From contig NZ_VLKP01000008.1 in NCBI RefSeq assembly GCF_007830115.1, forward strand, positions 62,001-126,000: DNA of 64,000 nucleotides, given 5' to 3'. Below the pieces are notes generated by a model. That model ran no database searches, had not been told where the DNA came from, and was given only the letters and a program-made list of their open reading frames with translations. The DNA comes from Aerolutibacter ruishenii. GTDB taxonomy: Bacteria; Pseudomonadota; Gammaproteobacteria; Xanthomonadales; Xanthomonadaceae. This document shows, one piece after another, positions 17,601-25,705 of the stretch; position 1 is the first letter of the stretch; every line of letters begins with the position of its first letter. A program made the position numbers and the translations under genes.

Positions 17601-18252
17601 CGGGCCGGGCCTGAGTGAAGAGCAGGCCGCACGGTTGTTCCGGCGGTTCGAGCAGGCCGATGGCGCACGCACGGCGGCACGTTACGGCGGCAGTGGCCTG
17701 GGTCTGGCCATCTGCCAGGAACTGGCGGCCGAGATGGGTGGGCGGATCAGTGTCTCCGGTGCGCTGGGAGAGGGGGCGCGCTTCACGGTGGAACTGCCAT
17801 TGCAGACTGTCGTCCTGACGGCTGCGGCAAGCCTGGATCCACTCCCGGGGGCTGCCGCCTTGCCCGCTGCTTCAGGGGCGCTGCACATCCTGCTGGTGGA
17901 GGACGACGCCACCGTGGCGGAGGTGATGACGGGCCTGCTGCAGGCGCAAGGCCACCGCGTGTTGCACGCACCGCACGCATTGGCCGCGCTCACCGCCACG
18001 CTGGCGCATGCCTTCGATGTCGCGCTGCTGGACCTGGATCTGCCCGGCATGGACGGGCTGAGCCTGGCGCACCAGTTGCGCGAGCAGGGGTTCGGTTTGC
18101 CATTGGTCGCCGTAACGGCGCGCTCCGATGAGGCCGCGGTTGCACAGGCGATGGAAGCGGGCTTCAGTCGTTTCCTGCGCAAGCCGGTAACCGGCGCGAT
18201 GCTTGCCACGGTACTGGCGGAGGTGGCGCCCCGGTCGGCCGTTGTCGCCTGA
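14698..18252 (+). CDS. Hybrid two-component sensor kinase with propeller sensor domain
   Basis: 1184 aa. A signal sequence (residues 1-25) leads into a periplasmic two-component propeller sensor (about 28-690) with repeats such as GLPSNRINDIAEDHHGYLWI, GTLWVGTKAGVARW and DGTLWVGTSQGVAV. A Y_Y_Y-type beta domain follows (around 695-757), then one membrane helix (about 765-787). The kinase core has the phospho-His in GHEVRTPM (His822), ATP-binding signatures NLLANAIKFTE, DTGPGL and GGSGLGLAIC, and a C-terminal receiver with Asp1112 (LLDLDLPGMDG) and Lys in FLRKP. No DNA-binding domain is attached, so an Hpt or other partner must lie elsewhere. GGAGG at 14686-14690 supports the start. The ligand is probably a carbohydrate, by analogy with Bacteroidetes relatives. 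Confidence 0.93.
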   Translation: MQGRGKGLWAALWLLLAMATPAAVAGLPETPRLRQLTVADGLPSNRINDIAEDHHGYLWIATSDGLARFDGLDYQVWRIEQGLRDNFVWSIHVDARNRVWVATRMAGLALLDEARQEFRYFDTGNTPGMASNDIWTVTSTANGDVWFGTADHGLYRLDGAGRAVRFMPVAGDPRSVPHQSVSKVLVAPDGTLWVGTKAGVARWTGRGFVRLAEASLGSSRVNAMTVEPDGTLWVGTSQGVAVRHPDGRVDSRPYGRDQVLHVLHRDRDGSRWLDIPQGLGRDNDGALSVVPLYSLSSRGSVRPPWVKTYEDHEGGLWFASSSNGMWYLSPNWRQFSVLPRRLEDPASLANASVLGVAPSRDGHMWLVGTGGVLDWFDPETGRVEHVLTDVGKGLILGSVLEAGDGRVWVSYFAGLVRYDPETRTLQRWDGASSPAVAPLASEPIAMVEDGEGTLWIATEAAGVQARDAQGRVVHTLLPGDGQGLPADVQLVSLALDPDRRPWLLGRHGVLAWNAGGKRLERVAGMPADTRHVAWAADGQLWVARNDAVERYRKTAGGYERTWRLDARGGLPQVVTNGITLDAAGIVWLTSMRGIIRVDPQARSARVFGVADGLPSQEFSSPPVPRPGDGRIMAGTPEGLVLFDPAVVRPSTLPPRLVLEGIDVRNDAGLHRLPSQGGFGLAHDDRDLRVAARLLSFNNAQTHVYRFRLRGYDRDWVEVDMRGERVFSSLEPGEYELEMQARNADNLWSPVQRIAFGVAPPWWRTPAALAGGLGLAGLLLWWIAAAYRGRVRRRHEWQLARQERELAQQASLAKTRFLATLGHEVRTPMTGVLGMSELLLGTALDPQQRGYADAIRRAGERLLRLVNDALDLARIESGKLALDPQPFDPRALVDETVALMAPLARQKGLAFNLRVAADLPAALLGDANRIAQILTNLLANAIKFTERGSVTLGVGMLSPSGLVLEVWDTGPGLSEEQAARLFRRFEQADGARTAARYGGSGLGLAICQELAAEMGGRISVSGALGEGARFTVELPLQTVVLTAAASLDPLPGAAALPAASGALHILLVEDDATVAEVMTGLLQAQGHRVLHAPHALAALTATLAHAFDVALLDLDLPGMDGLSLAHQLREQGFGLPLVAVTARSDEAAVAQAMEAGFSRFLRKPVTGAMLATVLAEVAPRSAVVA

Positions 18253-18297
18253 GCGCGGGCGGCAGGCGGGGCCGCCCGTCGCCTTGTCCGCGTTCGC

Positions 18298-19377
18298 TCA
18301 GCGGCGGCTGAGTTCGTGCACCGCGTCGACCAGCACCGCCACGTGCTCCGGGTCCATGTCCGGCGACATGCCGTGGCCAAGGTTGAACACGTGGCCTTCG
18401 CGCGACCCATTGTTGCCGTCGCGGTAACTGTCCAGGGCGTGGCCAACTTCGCCGCGGATGGCCTCGGGCGAGGCGTACAGGGTCACCGGGTCCAGGTTGC
18501 CCTGCAGCGCGACCCTGCCGCCGGTGCGACGCGCGGCATCGCCCAGGTCCACGGTCCAGTCGATGCCCACGCCCTCGGTGCCGGTGGCGGCCAGTTCCTC
18601 GACGTAGGCGCCATTGCCCTTGCCGAACAGGATCAGCGGGGTGCGGTCGACGCCTTCGCCACGCGGCAGTTCCTGCGCGATGCGCTTGAGATAGCGCAGC
18701 GAGAATTCGCGGTACATCGCCGGCGACAGCACGCCGCCCCAGGTGTCGAACACCTGCAGCGCCTGTGCACCGGCCGCGCGCTGTGCCGACAGGTAGGCGA
18801 TCACCGCGTCGGTGGTGATCTCCAGCAGCCGGTGCATCGCGGCAGGGTCGTTGAGCGCCAACGACTTCACCTTGGCGTAGTTGTCGCTGCCACCACCTTC
18901 GACCATGTAGCAGGCCAGCGTCCACGGGCTGCCGGAGAAGCCGATCAGCGGCACGCTGCCGTTGAGTTCGCGGCGGATCAGGCTGACTGCGTCCATCACG
19001 TAGCGCAGTTCCGTGCCCATGTCGGGCACGGCCAGTCGGGCGATGTCGGCGGCGCTGCGCACCGGACGCTCGAACCTGGGGCCTTCGCCGTCGACGAAGT
19101 ACAGGCCCAGGCCCATCGCGTCGGGCACGGTGAGGATGTCGGAGAACAGGATCGCCGCGTCCAGCGGGAAGCGGCGCAGCGGCTGCAGCGTGACCTCGCA
19201 GGCCAGTTCCGGGTTCTTGGCCATGCCGAGGAAGCTGCCGGCGGCAGCGCGGCTGGCGCGGTACTCCGGCAGGTAGCGCCCGGCCTGGCGCATCAGCCAC
19301 ACCGGCGTGCAATCGACCGGCTCGCGGCGCAGTGCGCGGAGGAAGCGGTCGTTGGTCAGCGTGGCAAAAACGGTCAT
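18298..19377 (-). CDS. hemE: Uroporphyrinogen decarboxylase
   Basis: 359-aa cytoplasmic enzyme that removes four carboxyl groups from uroporphyrinogen III to give coproporphyrinogen III in haem synthesis. The N-terminal signature [16 protein letters not shown] holds the substrate-binding Arg residues, and [12 protein letters not shown] carries the essential Asp. [16 protein letters not shown] and [11 protein letters not shown] are also family-typical. Length matches the family (about 354). It is convergent with the hybrid sensor kinase gene. Confidence 0.97.
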   Translation of the reverse strand: MTVFATLTNDRFLRALRREPVDCTPVWLMRQAGRYLPEYRASRAAAGSFLGMAKNPELACEVTLQPLRRFPLDAAILFSDILTVPDAMGLGLYFVDGEGPRFERPVRSAADIARLAVPDMGTELRYVMDAVSLIRRELNGSVPLIGFSGSPWTLACYMVEGGGSDNYAKVKSLALNDPAAMHRLLEITTDAVIAYLSAQRAAGAQALQVFDTWGGVLSPAMYREFSLRYLKRIAQELPRGEGVDRTPLILFGKGNGAYVEELAATGTEGVGIDWTVDLGDAARRTGGRVALQGNLDPVTLYASPEAIRGEVGHALDSYRDGNNGSREGHVFNLGHGMSPDMDPEHVAVLVDAVHELSRR

Positions 19378-19543
19378 GCGGGGATCCTCAGGCGCTTGGG
19401 GCGCACGGGTGGTGGCGAGGTGCGGGCAGCACCTGCGCGGGAAACGGGGGAGCGAAGCCGGCGCGTTGCGTGCACAGCGGCATGCAGTAGGTGGGCGGTG
19501 CCAGACATGGCGTCCGCGGTGGTTCGGGTCGTCACCGCAAGGC

Positions 19544-19798
19544 TCACCGCGGCGCGTCCGCGCCTTGGGTGAACATCAGCTGGTAGCCGCGCTTGAGGTG
19601 CTGGTCGCGCGCCTTCTCCAGTGCCGCCAGCGCGCTGTCCTGGTCCAGGAACTGGTCCCGGCGCAGCTGGCTGCGCCCGCCGATCTGGCCGGACTCACGC
19701 ACCAGCGTCCACCCGCCCAGCAGGTCGGGTTGCAGCATCAGTTGCACGTAGCGCGGGGCTTCGTGGCCGTCGGGCCGTTGTTGCAGGAGCAGGCGCAT
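19544..19798 (-). CDS. WGR-domain protein
   Basis: 84-aa protein consisting essentially of one WGR-like domain: [35 protein letters not shown] shows the GGWTLVRE and G-R-x-G pattern, with an aligned C-terminal helix ([19 protein letters not shown]). WGR domains occur in PARPs and in small bacterial proteins of unknown job, sometimes nucleic-acid binding. It lies 27 bp downstream of aroB on the same strand and may ride on that transcript. No further function can be assigned. Confidence 0.75.
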   Translation of the reverse strand: MRLLLQQRPDGHEAPRYVQLMLQPDLLGGWTLVRESGQIGGRSQLRRDQFLDQDSALAALEKARDQHLKRGYQLMFTQGADAPR

Positions 19799-19825
19799 GG
19801 CCTGCCATTGTAGCCGCAGCTTGGC

Positions 19826-20932
19826 TCAGCCGTGGGTCAGCACGCGCAGCACGGCGCCCTCGTCCACACCTGACGTGATGCAGGCCTTGCCCGCACCGGT
19901 CCAGAGCACGAAGCGCAGGCCGCGCGCATCGGCCTTCTTGTCCAGGCGCATGCGGGCCAGCAGGGACTCCGGTGCCAATCCCACTGGTATCGCGGTGGGC
20001 AGGCCCAGCCTTTGCAGCAGTGCCTGCAGCCGGTCCGCGTCCTCGGTGGGCGCCATGCCCAGTGCCGTGGCCAGCCGCGCCGCCAGCACCATGCCCACGG
20101 CCACCGCTTCGCCGTGGTTGAGGCCTTCGCCGGTGGTGCCGGCATAGCCCTGTTCGGATTCGATGGCGTGGCCGAAGGTATGGCCGAAGTTGAGCATCGC
20201 ACGATCGCCGTGCTCGAACGGGTCGCGCGCCACTACATCGGCCTTGTATTCGCACGACAGGGCAATGGCGTGCGCCAGCGCGGCCTCGTCCCGCGCCAGC
20301 AGGGCTTCGGCGTGGCCCTCGATCCAATGCAGGAAATGCGCGTCGAAGATCGCGCCGTACTTCACCACCTCCGCCAGGCCCGCGCGCAGTTCGCGGTCGG
20401 GCAGGGTGCGCAGCGTGCTGGTGTCGGCAATCACCGCGCGGGGCGGGTGGAACGCGCCGACCAGGTTCTTGCCTGCCGGCAGGTCCACTGCGGTCTTGCC
20501 ACCCACCGACGAGTCGACCATGGCCAGCAGCGAGGTGGGCAACTGCACGCAGTCGATGCCGCGCATCCAGCACGCGGCGGCGAAACCGGCGAGGTCGCCG
20601 ACCACGCCGCCGCCCAGCGCCAGCACCGTGGCGTCCCGCGTGGCACCCAGGGAGGCCAGTGCCTCGAGGCATTCACCGAAGCGGGCCAGGGTCTTTTCCT
20701 GCTCGCCAGGCGGAATCACGAAGCGCTGGAGCACCAGGTCCGGGCGCGCGGCACGCAGCGCGGCTTCCACCCGGTCGGCATACAGCGGCGCGATGTTGCC
20801 GTCACTGACCACCAGCGCGTGGCGGCCGCGCAGCATGTGGGCCAGCCGGGCGCCATCGGCCAGCAGGTCCGCGCCGATGGCGATGGTGTAGTGGTAGTCG
20901 CCGCCTACCTTGACCGTGCGGACCGTGTTCAT
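19826..20932 (-). CDS. aroB: 3-dehydroquinate synthase
   Basis: 368-aa NAD- and metal-dependent enzyme converting DAHP to 3-dehydroquinate, step 2 of the shikimate pathway. The NAD-binding region is [21 protein letters not shown], the substrate region includes [28 protein letters not shown], and metal-ligand histidines occur in [12 protein letters not shown] and [12 protein letters not shown]. Length matches family norms. Its start overlaps the end of aroK by 4 nt (ATGA), forming the classical aroK-aroB pair; this couples the second and fifth steps of the pathway. Confidence 0.97.
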   Translation of the reverse strand: MNTVRTVKVGGDYHYTIAIGADLLADGARLAHMLRGRHALVVSDGNIAPLYADRVEAALRAARPDLVLQRFVIPPGEQEKTLARFGECLEALASLGATRDATVLALGGGVVGDLAGFAAACWMRGIDCVQLPTSLLAMVDSSVGGKTAVDLPAGKNLVGAFHPPRAVIADTSTLRTLPDRELRAGLAEVVKYGAIFDAHFLHWIEGHAEALLARDEAALAHAIALSCEYKADVVARDPFEHGDRAMLNFGHTFGHAIESEQGYAGTTGEGLNHGEAVAVGMVLAARLATALGMAPTEDADRLQALLQRLGLPTAIPVGLAPESLLARMRLDKKADARGLRFVLWTGAGKACITSGVDEGAVLRVLTHG

Positions 20933-21471
20933 GCGGTTGCTCCCTGGCGTGTCCAGTGGTTGGCCAACCGGTCGACCAGCCGGTTGGCGGCCGTGTCAGC
21001 CGCAAGCCCGTGGGTGTCGAAAACGAGGTCCGCCACCTCCCGGTACAACGGGGAGCGCGCGGTGGCGAGGTCGTGCAGTACCTGCTCGCGATCGGGGCGG
21101 GCCAGCAGTGGGCGGCTGCCGTCGCCGGTCAACCGCACCAGCTGCGTGGCCACGTCCACGGGCAGGTAGACCACGAATGCGCGCGCCCGCATCGCCTGGC
21201 GGTTGTCGGCGTCCAGTACCGCGCCGCCACCGGTGGCGATCAACACGCCTTCGCCCTTCAGCAGCCGGGCCAGCATCGCCTTCTCGCGGGCGCGAAAGCC
21301 CGCTTCGCCTTCGCGCGCGAACAATTCGGTCACGCTGGCCCCGGCCTCCTGTTCCACCGCGCTGTCCACGTCCTGCAGGCGCAGGCCCAGGCGTGCGGCC
21401 AAGGCGCGGCCCAGCGTGGTCTTGCCCGCGCCCATTGGGCCGACGAGGACGAGGTTGGCGGCGGGATTCAT
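20929..21471 (-). CDS. aroK: Shikimate kinase
   Basis: 180-aa P-loop kinase that phosphorylates shikimate. The Walker A loop is [15 protein letters not shown] (residues 11-25), [18 protein letters not shown] gives the shikimate-binding Asp, and the lid region contains [18 protein letters not shown] matches the family GGG motif that holds substrate. It is the first gene of the aroK-aroB unit. The upstream 135 bp separates it from the divergent dodecin gene and shows no obvious consensus promoter. Confidence 0.95.
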   Translation of the reverse strand: MNPAANLVLVGPMGAGKTTLGRALAARLGLRLQDVDSAVEQEAGASVTELFAREGEAGFRAREKAMLARLLKGEGVLIATGGGAVLDADNRQAMRARAFVVYLPVDVATQLVRLTGDGSRPLLARPDREQVLHDLATARSPLYREVADLVFDTHGLAADTAANRLVDRLANHWTRQGATA

Positions 21472-21606
21472 GCCTGCATTGTAGGCGCCTGCAGTGACGC
21501 TGGCGGACCGGTTGCGGTCGAAACCGACTGCGCCGTCTTAACGCGCCCGCTCCTAGGGTCGAAGTCCCCGTGTCATCCCGATCGCGGGTTACAAAGGAGC
21601 AATGCC

Positions 21607-21810
21607 ATGTCCGTCGCCAAGGTCATCGAACTCAACGCCTCGTCCAAGAGCAGCATGGAGGACGCGGTCAAGAGCGGACTGAAGAAGTGCGCCGAGTCGG
21701 TCAAGAACATCAAGGGCGCCTGGGTCAACGAGATCAAGGTGGTGACCGACAACGACGGCAACGTCACCGAATGGCGGGTGAACCTGCGCGTTTCGTTCGT
21801 GGTCGAATGA
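21607..21810 (+). CDS. Dodecin family flavoprotein
   Basis: 67-aa protein with the dodecin pattern: VAKVIELNASSKSSMEDAVKSGL, then KNIKGAWVNEIKVV, where the Trp stacks on bound flavin, and a final beta strand WRVNLRVSFVVE. Dodecins assemble into hollow dodecamers that store or buffer riboflavin, FMN or FAD. The ATG at 21607 has AAGGAG at 21594-21599, which separates it from the nearby out-of-frame ATG at 21602. It precedes pdxH by 82 bp and may share its transcript; both handle flavin (PdxH uses FMN), an attractive but unproven link. Confidence 0.9.
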   Translation: MSVAKVIELNASSKSSMEDAVKSGLKKCAESVKNIKGAWVNEIKVVTDNDGNVTEWRVNLRVSFVVE

Positions 21811-21892
21811 CGCCCGGCGCGGGCGACGCCCCGGCGCGCCGCCCGCCGCAGGTTGATCCGGATCAGGCGCGGGCCGGCAGGGATGCCGCACA

Positions 21893-22504
21893 ATGCACGC
21901 CATGGACATGCCTGATCTGCTCGACGAAGCCCTTGCCACCTTCGACACCCTGTTCGCCGAGGCCACCGCGGCCGGCGAACCGGACCCCACGGCCATGACC
22001 ATGGCCACCGCCACGCCGGACGGGCGGCCGTCGGCGCGGGTGGTGCTGCTCAAGGCGCGCGACCGCCGCGGGTTCGTGTTCTACACCCATATGGACGGTC
22101 GCAAGGGCCGCGAACTGCAGGCCAACCTGCACGCGGCGCTGCTGTTCCACTGGCCGCGGGTGCGCAATGGCGTGCAGGTGCGGATCGAAGGTGCGGTCGA
22201 GGTCGTCAGCGACGCCGAGGCCGATGCGTACTTCGCCTCGCGGCCGCGCGGCAGCCAACTGGGCGCATGGGCGTCGAAGCAGTCGCAGATCCTGCCCGAC
22301 CGCGACACCTTCGAGCAGCGCCTGGCCGACGCCGAGCGCGAGTTCGCCGGCCGCGACGTACCGCGTCCGCCACGCTGGAGCGGGTTCCGGGTCAAGCCCG
22401 AGGCCATCGAGTTCTGGTACGGCGCCGATTTCCGCCTGCACGAGCGTCAGCAGTACGAAGTCGATGCCGCCGGGCAGTGGTCGAAGCGGATGTTGTATCC
22501 CTGA
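21893..22504 (+). CDS. pdxH: Pyridoxamine 5'-phosphate oxidase
   Basis: 203-aa FMN enzyme that oxidises PNP or PMP to pyridoxal phosphate, the cofactor used by MetB, CysK and YggS in this window. FMN contacts lie in [22 protein letters not shown] and [17 protein letters not shown]; substrate contacts in [17 protein letters not shown] and the C-terminal [14 protein letters not shown] and RMLYP. The RLHER motif corresponds to RLHDR in E. coli. The first ATG (21893) is used; MDMPDLL at 21902 is an alternative with little effect. Confidence 0.95.
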   Translation: MHAMDMPDLLDEALATFDTLFAEATAAGEPDPTAMTMATATPDGRPSARVVLLKARDRRGFVFYTHMDGRKGRELQANLHAALLFHWPRVRNGVQVRIEGAVEVVSDAEADAYFASRPRGSQLGAWASKQSQILPDRDTFEQRLADAEREFAGRDVPRPPRWSGFRVKPEAIEFWYGADFRLHERQQYEVDAAGQWSKRMLYP

Positions 22505-22624
22505 TCAAGGGACGCGGAAGACGGGGCCTCATGCCCGCGCCCTTTCGTGGTTTGCACCTGTCGGCCGGGTGCGATCCTGATCCTTGCGCTATCACGCCGC
22601 CGAGGCCTTCGGCACAATGGTGCG

Positions 22625-23452
22625 ATGGGACCGCAACGCATCGTCTGCCTGACCGAGGAACCCACCGAGACGCTGTACGCGCTCGGTGAGCAGCACCGCA
22701 TCGTCGGCATCAGTGGCTTCACCGTGCGCCCGGCGATCGCGCGCAAGGAAAAGCCCAAGGTCAGCGCCTTCACCAGCGCGAAGATCGGCGAGATATTGAA
22801 TCTGCAGCCGGACTTCGTCGTCGGCTTCTCCGACATCCAGGCCGACATCGCCGCCGAGCTGATCCGTCATGGCGTGGAGGTGTGGATCAGCAACCACCGC
22901 AGCGTGGACGGCATCCTCGAGTACATCCGCCGGCTGGGCGCGCTGGTCGGCGCCAGTGAGCGTGCCAATGCCTATGCCGATGAACTGCAGCGCGGCTTGG
23001 ACGCCATCGCCGACGAGGCCGCGCGTTTGCCGTGCCGGCCCAAGGTGTACTTCGAGGAATGGGACGAGCCGCTGATCACCGGCATTCGTTGGGTGTCCGA
23101 GCTGGTCCGGGTCGCAGGTGGCGACGACATCTTCCCCGAACGCGCCGCCGAGCCGCTGGCGAAGGGCCGGATCCTGGCCGATGGCGGCGACGTGGTGGCG
23201 CGTGCGCCGGACATCGTGCTGGGCTCGTGGTGCGGCAAGAAGTTCCGCCCGGAGAAGGTTGCCGCGCGCCCCGGTTGGGACGCCATCCCCGCCGTACGCG
23301 ACGGCTGGCTGCACGAGATCAAGTCGCCCGCGATCCTGCAGCCGGGCCCGGCGGCGCTGACCGACGGCGTGCGCGAGATCGCGGCCGTGATCCAGGCGTG
23401 GGCGCGTGGAGACGCGCCCGCTGCGGTCAGCGCGGGTAGAACTCGCGGCTGA
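22625..23452 (+). CDS. Cobalamin-binding-type periplasmic-binding-fold protein
   Basis: 275 aa with the BtuF/FecB fold: RIVCLTEEPTETLYALGEQHRIVGISGF, LQPDFVVGFSDIQADIAAEL, the domain-linking helix GILEYIRRLGALVGASERANAYADEL, VYFEEWDEPLITGIRWVSELVRVAGGDDIF and PDIVLGSWCGKK. These are typical of corrinoid- or metal-chelate-binding proteins. It starts directly with the first beta strand and has no signal peptide, and no permease or ATPase gene is next to it, so an ordinary ABC-importer role is doubtful; a cytoplasmic or salvage role is possible. The ATG at 22625 is the only sensible start. Confidence 0.8.
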   Translation: MGPQRIVCLTEEPTETLYALGEQHRIVGISGFTVRPAIARKEKPKVSAFTSAKIGEILNLQPDFVVGFSDIQADIAAELIRHGVEVWISNHRSVDGILEYIRRLGALVGASERANAYADELQRGLDAIADEAARLPCRPKVYFEEWDEPLITGIRWVSELVRVAGGDDIFPERAAEPLAKGRILADGGDVVARAPDIVLGSWCGKKFRPEKVAARPGWDAIPAVRDGWLHEIKSPAILQPGPAALTDGVREIAAVIQAWARGDAPAAVSAGRTRG

Positions 23453-23921
23453 ACTGCATGGTCGACTGCGCGCCGCCTTCGCGCACGATGGCCAGTTCGA
23501 AGCGCACCGTGTCCGGCAGGTCGATATCGGTGGTGCCCACGTAGTCCAACAGGTCACCGGTGCGCAGCTCGCGCATGGGGATGTCCTGGCGCCGGCCGCG
23601 CAGGTCGACGGCGGTCGCGGTGATCGTGGCCGGCAGCGCGGTTTCCTGCGCCTCCGGCCCTTGGCGCACGCCCACCAGCAGCAACGCCACGCGATCACTG
23701 CGGGCGATGCCGTACTGCATGGCCACGGCTTCGGGCAGGGTCGAGGTCTGCACGACGCTGGCGCGGATGGTGACGTCGCCGATGCGGCTGATCGCCTCCT
23801 GCGGTGCATTCGGTGGTGAGGGCGCGGATGGCTGGCCGGTGCCACCACCGCCGCCACAGGCCGACAGCCCAAGGGCCAACAGGCAGGTGGCGAGGGCGAT
23901 GCGTGGAGCGAACGGGCTCAT
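23427..23921 (-). CDS. DUF4426 lipoprotein
   Basis: 164 aa with a lipoprotein signal (LATCLLALGLSACGGGGG, Cys at about residue 22) and a low-complexity Gly/Pro linker. The remainder (IGDVTIRASVVQTSTLPEAVAMQYGIARSD, ALLLVGVRQG, VDLRGRRQDIPMRELRTGDLLDYVGT) matches the DUF4426 beta-sandwich family, of unknown function. In many gammaproteobacteria this gene sits near proC/yggS, as here. Its 3' end overlaps the convergent cobalamin-binding-type gene by 26 nt. Confidence 0.8.
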   Translation of the reverse strand: MSPFAPRIALATCLLALGLSACGGGGGTGQPSAPSPPNAPQEAISRIGDVTIRASVVQTSTLPEAVAMQYGIARSDRVALLLVGVRQGPEAQETALPATITATAVDLRGRRQDIPMRELRTGDLLDYVGTTDIDLPDTVRFELAIVREGGAQSTMQFSREFYPR

Positions 23922-24053
23922 GATGGATTCCTGCGCGGGGCGATGGCTTGGCAGATGGTAGGGCCAGCGGACGCGGGCGCGGGCGCTGGGTGGCAGGTAA
24001 GGGTGCCGGCGGTGGGGGCCCCGTGGAACGGGTGTCGTGAAGGAACGCCGCTC

Positions 24054-24884
24054 TCAGTCGTTGGCGGCTGACAACTGCCGCCCGCGTTCGGTCGCCGCGG
24101 CGATCGCCCGCGCCACCAGCGCACGGAAGCCGCCGGCCTCGAAGCTCTCGATGGCGGCCTGGGTCGTGCCGCCCGGCGAGGTGACGCGGGCACGCAGCAC
24201 ATCGGCCGGCTCCTCGCCTTCGGTCAGCATGCGCGCCGCGCCGAGCAGGGTCTGGGTTGCCAGCACGCGGGCCGCGGCGGGGTCCAGCCCCTGCGCCTCG
24301 CCAGCCTGCTGCATGGCATCGGCCAGCAGGAACACGTAGGCCGGGCCACTGCCGGACACCGCGGTCACCGCATCCATCAATGCCTCGTCATCGATCCACA
24401 CGGTGGCGCCCACCGCGCCGAGCAGGGCGGCGGCACGCGCGCGACCGCCGTAGCCGGTGGCGGCATTGGCGAACAGCCCGGTGGCGCCCGCGCCAAGCAG
24501 CGCCGGGGTGTTGGGCATGGTGCGCACCACGGCCAGGTCGCCGCCCAGCCAGCGATCCAGCTGCACCGTGGTGATGCCGGCGGCGATCGACACCAGCAGC
24601 GGCCGGGTGGCTTGGGCTTGCGCCGCCAGGCTTTCGCACACGCCGCGCATGACCTGCGGCTTCACCGCCAGCACCCAGGTGTCGGCCCCTTGCACCGCAT
24701 CCGCGGCCTGGTCGAAAGTGTGCACGCCAAAGGCCTGCTGCAGCGCGTGGCGCAGTGCATCCACCGGCTCGGCGACGCGGATCGTGGCCGGATCGGTGCC
24801 GCGTGCCACCAGGCCGCCGATCAGGCTGCGGGCCATGTTGCCGCCACCGATGAAGGCGAGGGTGGAGGTGTCGGGCTGGTTCAT
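24054..24884 (-). CDS. proC: Pyrroline-5-carboxylate reductase
   Basis: 276-aa NAD(P)H enzyme for the last step of proline synthesis. The dinucleotide-binding start is LAFIGGGNMARSLIGGLVARG, WVLAVKPQVM and RTMPNTPALLGAGATGLFA are conserved, and the C-terminal DAVTAVSGSGPAYVFLLADAM with SPGGTTQAAIESFE completes the dimerisation and active-site half. Its ATG overlaps the stop of yggS by 4 nt, the standard yggS-proC arrangement. The yggT gene that often follows is absent here; a DUF4426 gene takes its place after 132 bp. Confidence 0.97.
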   Translation of the reverse strand: MNQPDTSTLAFIGGGNMARSLIGGLVARGTDPATIRVAEPVDALRHALQQAFGVHTFDQAADAVQGADTWVLAVKPQVMRGVCESLAAQAQATRPLLVSIAAGITTVQLDRWLGGDLAVVRTMPNTPALLGAGATGLFANAATGYGGRARAAALLGAVGATVWIDDEALMDAVTAVSGSGPAYVFLLADAMQQAGEAQGLDPAAARVLATQTLLGAARMLTEGEEPADVLRARVTSPGGTTQAAIESFEAGGFRALVARAIAAATERGRQLSAAND

Positions 24885-25615
24885 GGGGCATCCTGCGGTT
24901 GGGTTGTGGCCGGTCGGCGCCCGAACAACGCGGTGCCCACGCGCACCATGGTCGCACCTTCGGCGATGGCCACGGTCAGGTCCTCGCTCATCCCCATCGA
25001 CAGCGTATCCACTCCGGGGTGGGTGGCCTGCATGCCGTCATACAGCCGGCGCACCTGGGCGAAGGCCGAGCGGCGGCGCTCCAGGTCCGGCCAGGGCGTG
25101 GGGATGGCCATCAGTCCGCGCAGGCGCAGCCGCGGCTCGGCGGCAATGGCTGCGGCGAGTGGCGCAACTTCGTCCGGCTGGCAGCCGTGCTTGCTGGCTT
25201 CGTCATCGATGTTGACCTGCACCAGCACGTTCAGCGGCGGACGCGCGGCGTCGCGATGGCGGGCCAGTGCGGTGACCAGCTTGTCCCGGTCCACGGTCTG
25301 CACCCAGTCGAACAGCGTCGCCGCATCCTTGGCCTTGTTCGACTGCAGATGGCCGATGAGGTGCCATTCCAGCCCCAATGGCCCCAGTTCCGCGATCTTG
25401 GTCGCCGCTTCCTGCACGTAGTTCTCGCCAAACGCATGCTGGCCGGCGGCCGCCAGTGCGGCAATCCGGGCAGCGGGCTGGGTCTTGCTGACCGCCAGCA
25501 GCCGTGGTGTTGGCCGGTTTGCTGAACGGGCCGCGTTGTCCACTTGCTGGCGCACATCCCGGAGGGCATGCGCCAGCGCGTCGGTGGTTTCGTCCAAGGG
25601 ATGAATTGGCGACAC
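24881..25615 (-). CDS. yggS: PLP homeostasis protein YggS
   Basis: 244-aa fold-III PLP-binding protein without known catalysis; it buffers free PLP and influences amino-acid and keto-acid balance. The PLP Lys is in PRLLAVSKTQP, followed by FGENYVQEA, EWHLIGHLQSNKAKDA, LVQVNIDDEASKHG, GLMAIPTPW and the end LSMGMSEDLTVAIAEGATMVRVGTALFG. The GTG at 25615 (MSPIHPLDE) is the only start close to the conserved region; the same frame stays open far upstream but only as antisense of pilT and pilU. It is divergent from pilT with 90 bp between them. Confidence 0.93.
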   Translation of the reverse strand: MSPIHPLDETTDALAHALRDVRQQVDNAARSANRPTPRLLAVSKTQPAARIAALAAAGQHAFGENYVQEAATKIAELGPLGLEWHLIGHLQSNKAKDAATLFDWVQTVDRDKLVTALARHRDAARPPLNVLVQVNIDDEASKHGCQPDEVAPLAAAIAAEPRLRLRGLMAIPTPWPDLERRRSAFAQVRRLYDGMQATHPGVDTLSMGMSEDLTVAIAEGATMVRVGTALFGRRPATTQPQDAP

Positions 25616-25705
25616 AGGTACAGGTCTATACTGCTTCGCAAGGGGTAGTATCGTTCCAACTTGCCGGTCGCGCGACCGGTTCCAAAGCAGTGCGGGGGAG
25701 CACGC

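Noticed and set aside
18257-18277. GGGCGG/CCGCCC hairpin between the hybrid kinase and hemE as a terminator
   Set aside because: Short stem, 9-nt loop and no T-run on either strand; such pairings are expected by chance in this GC content.
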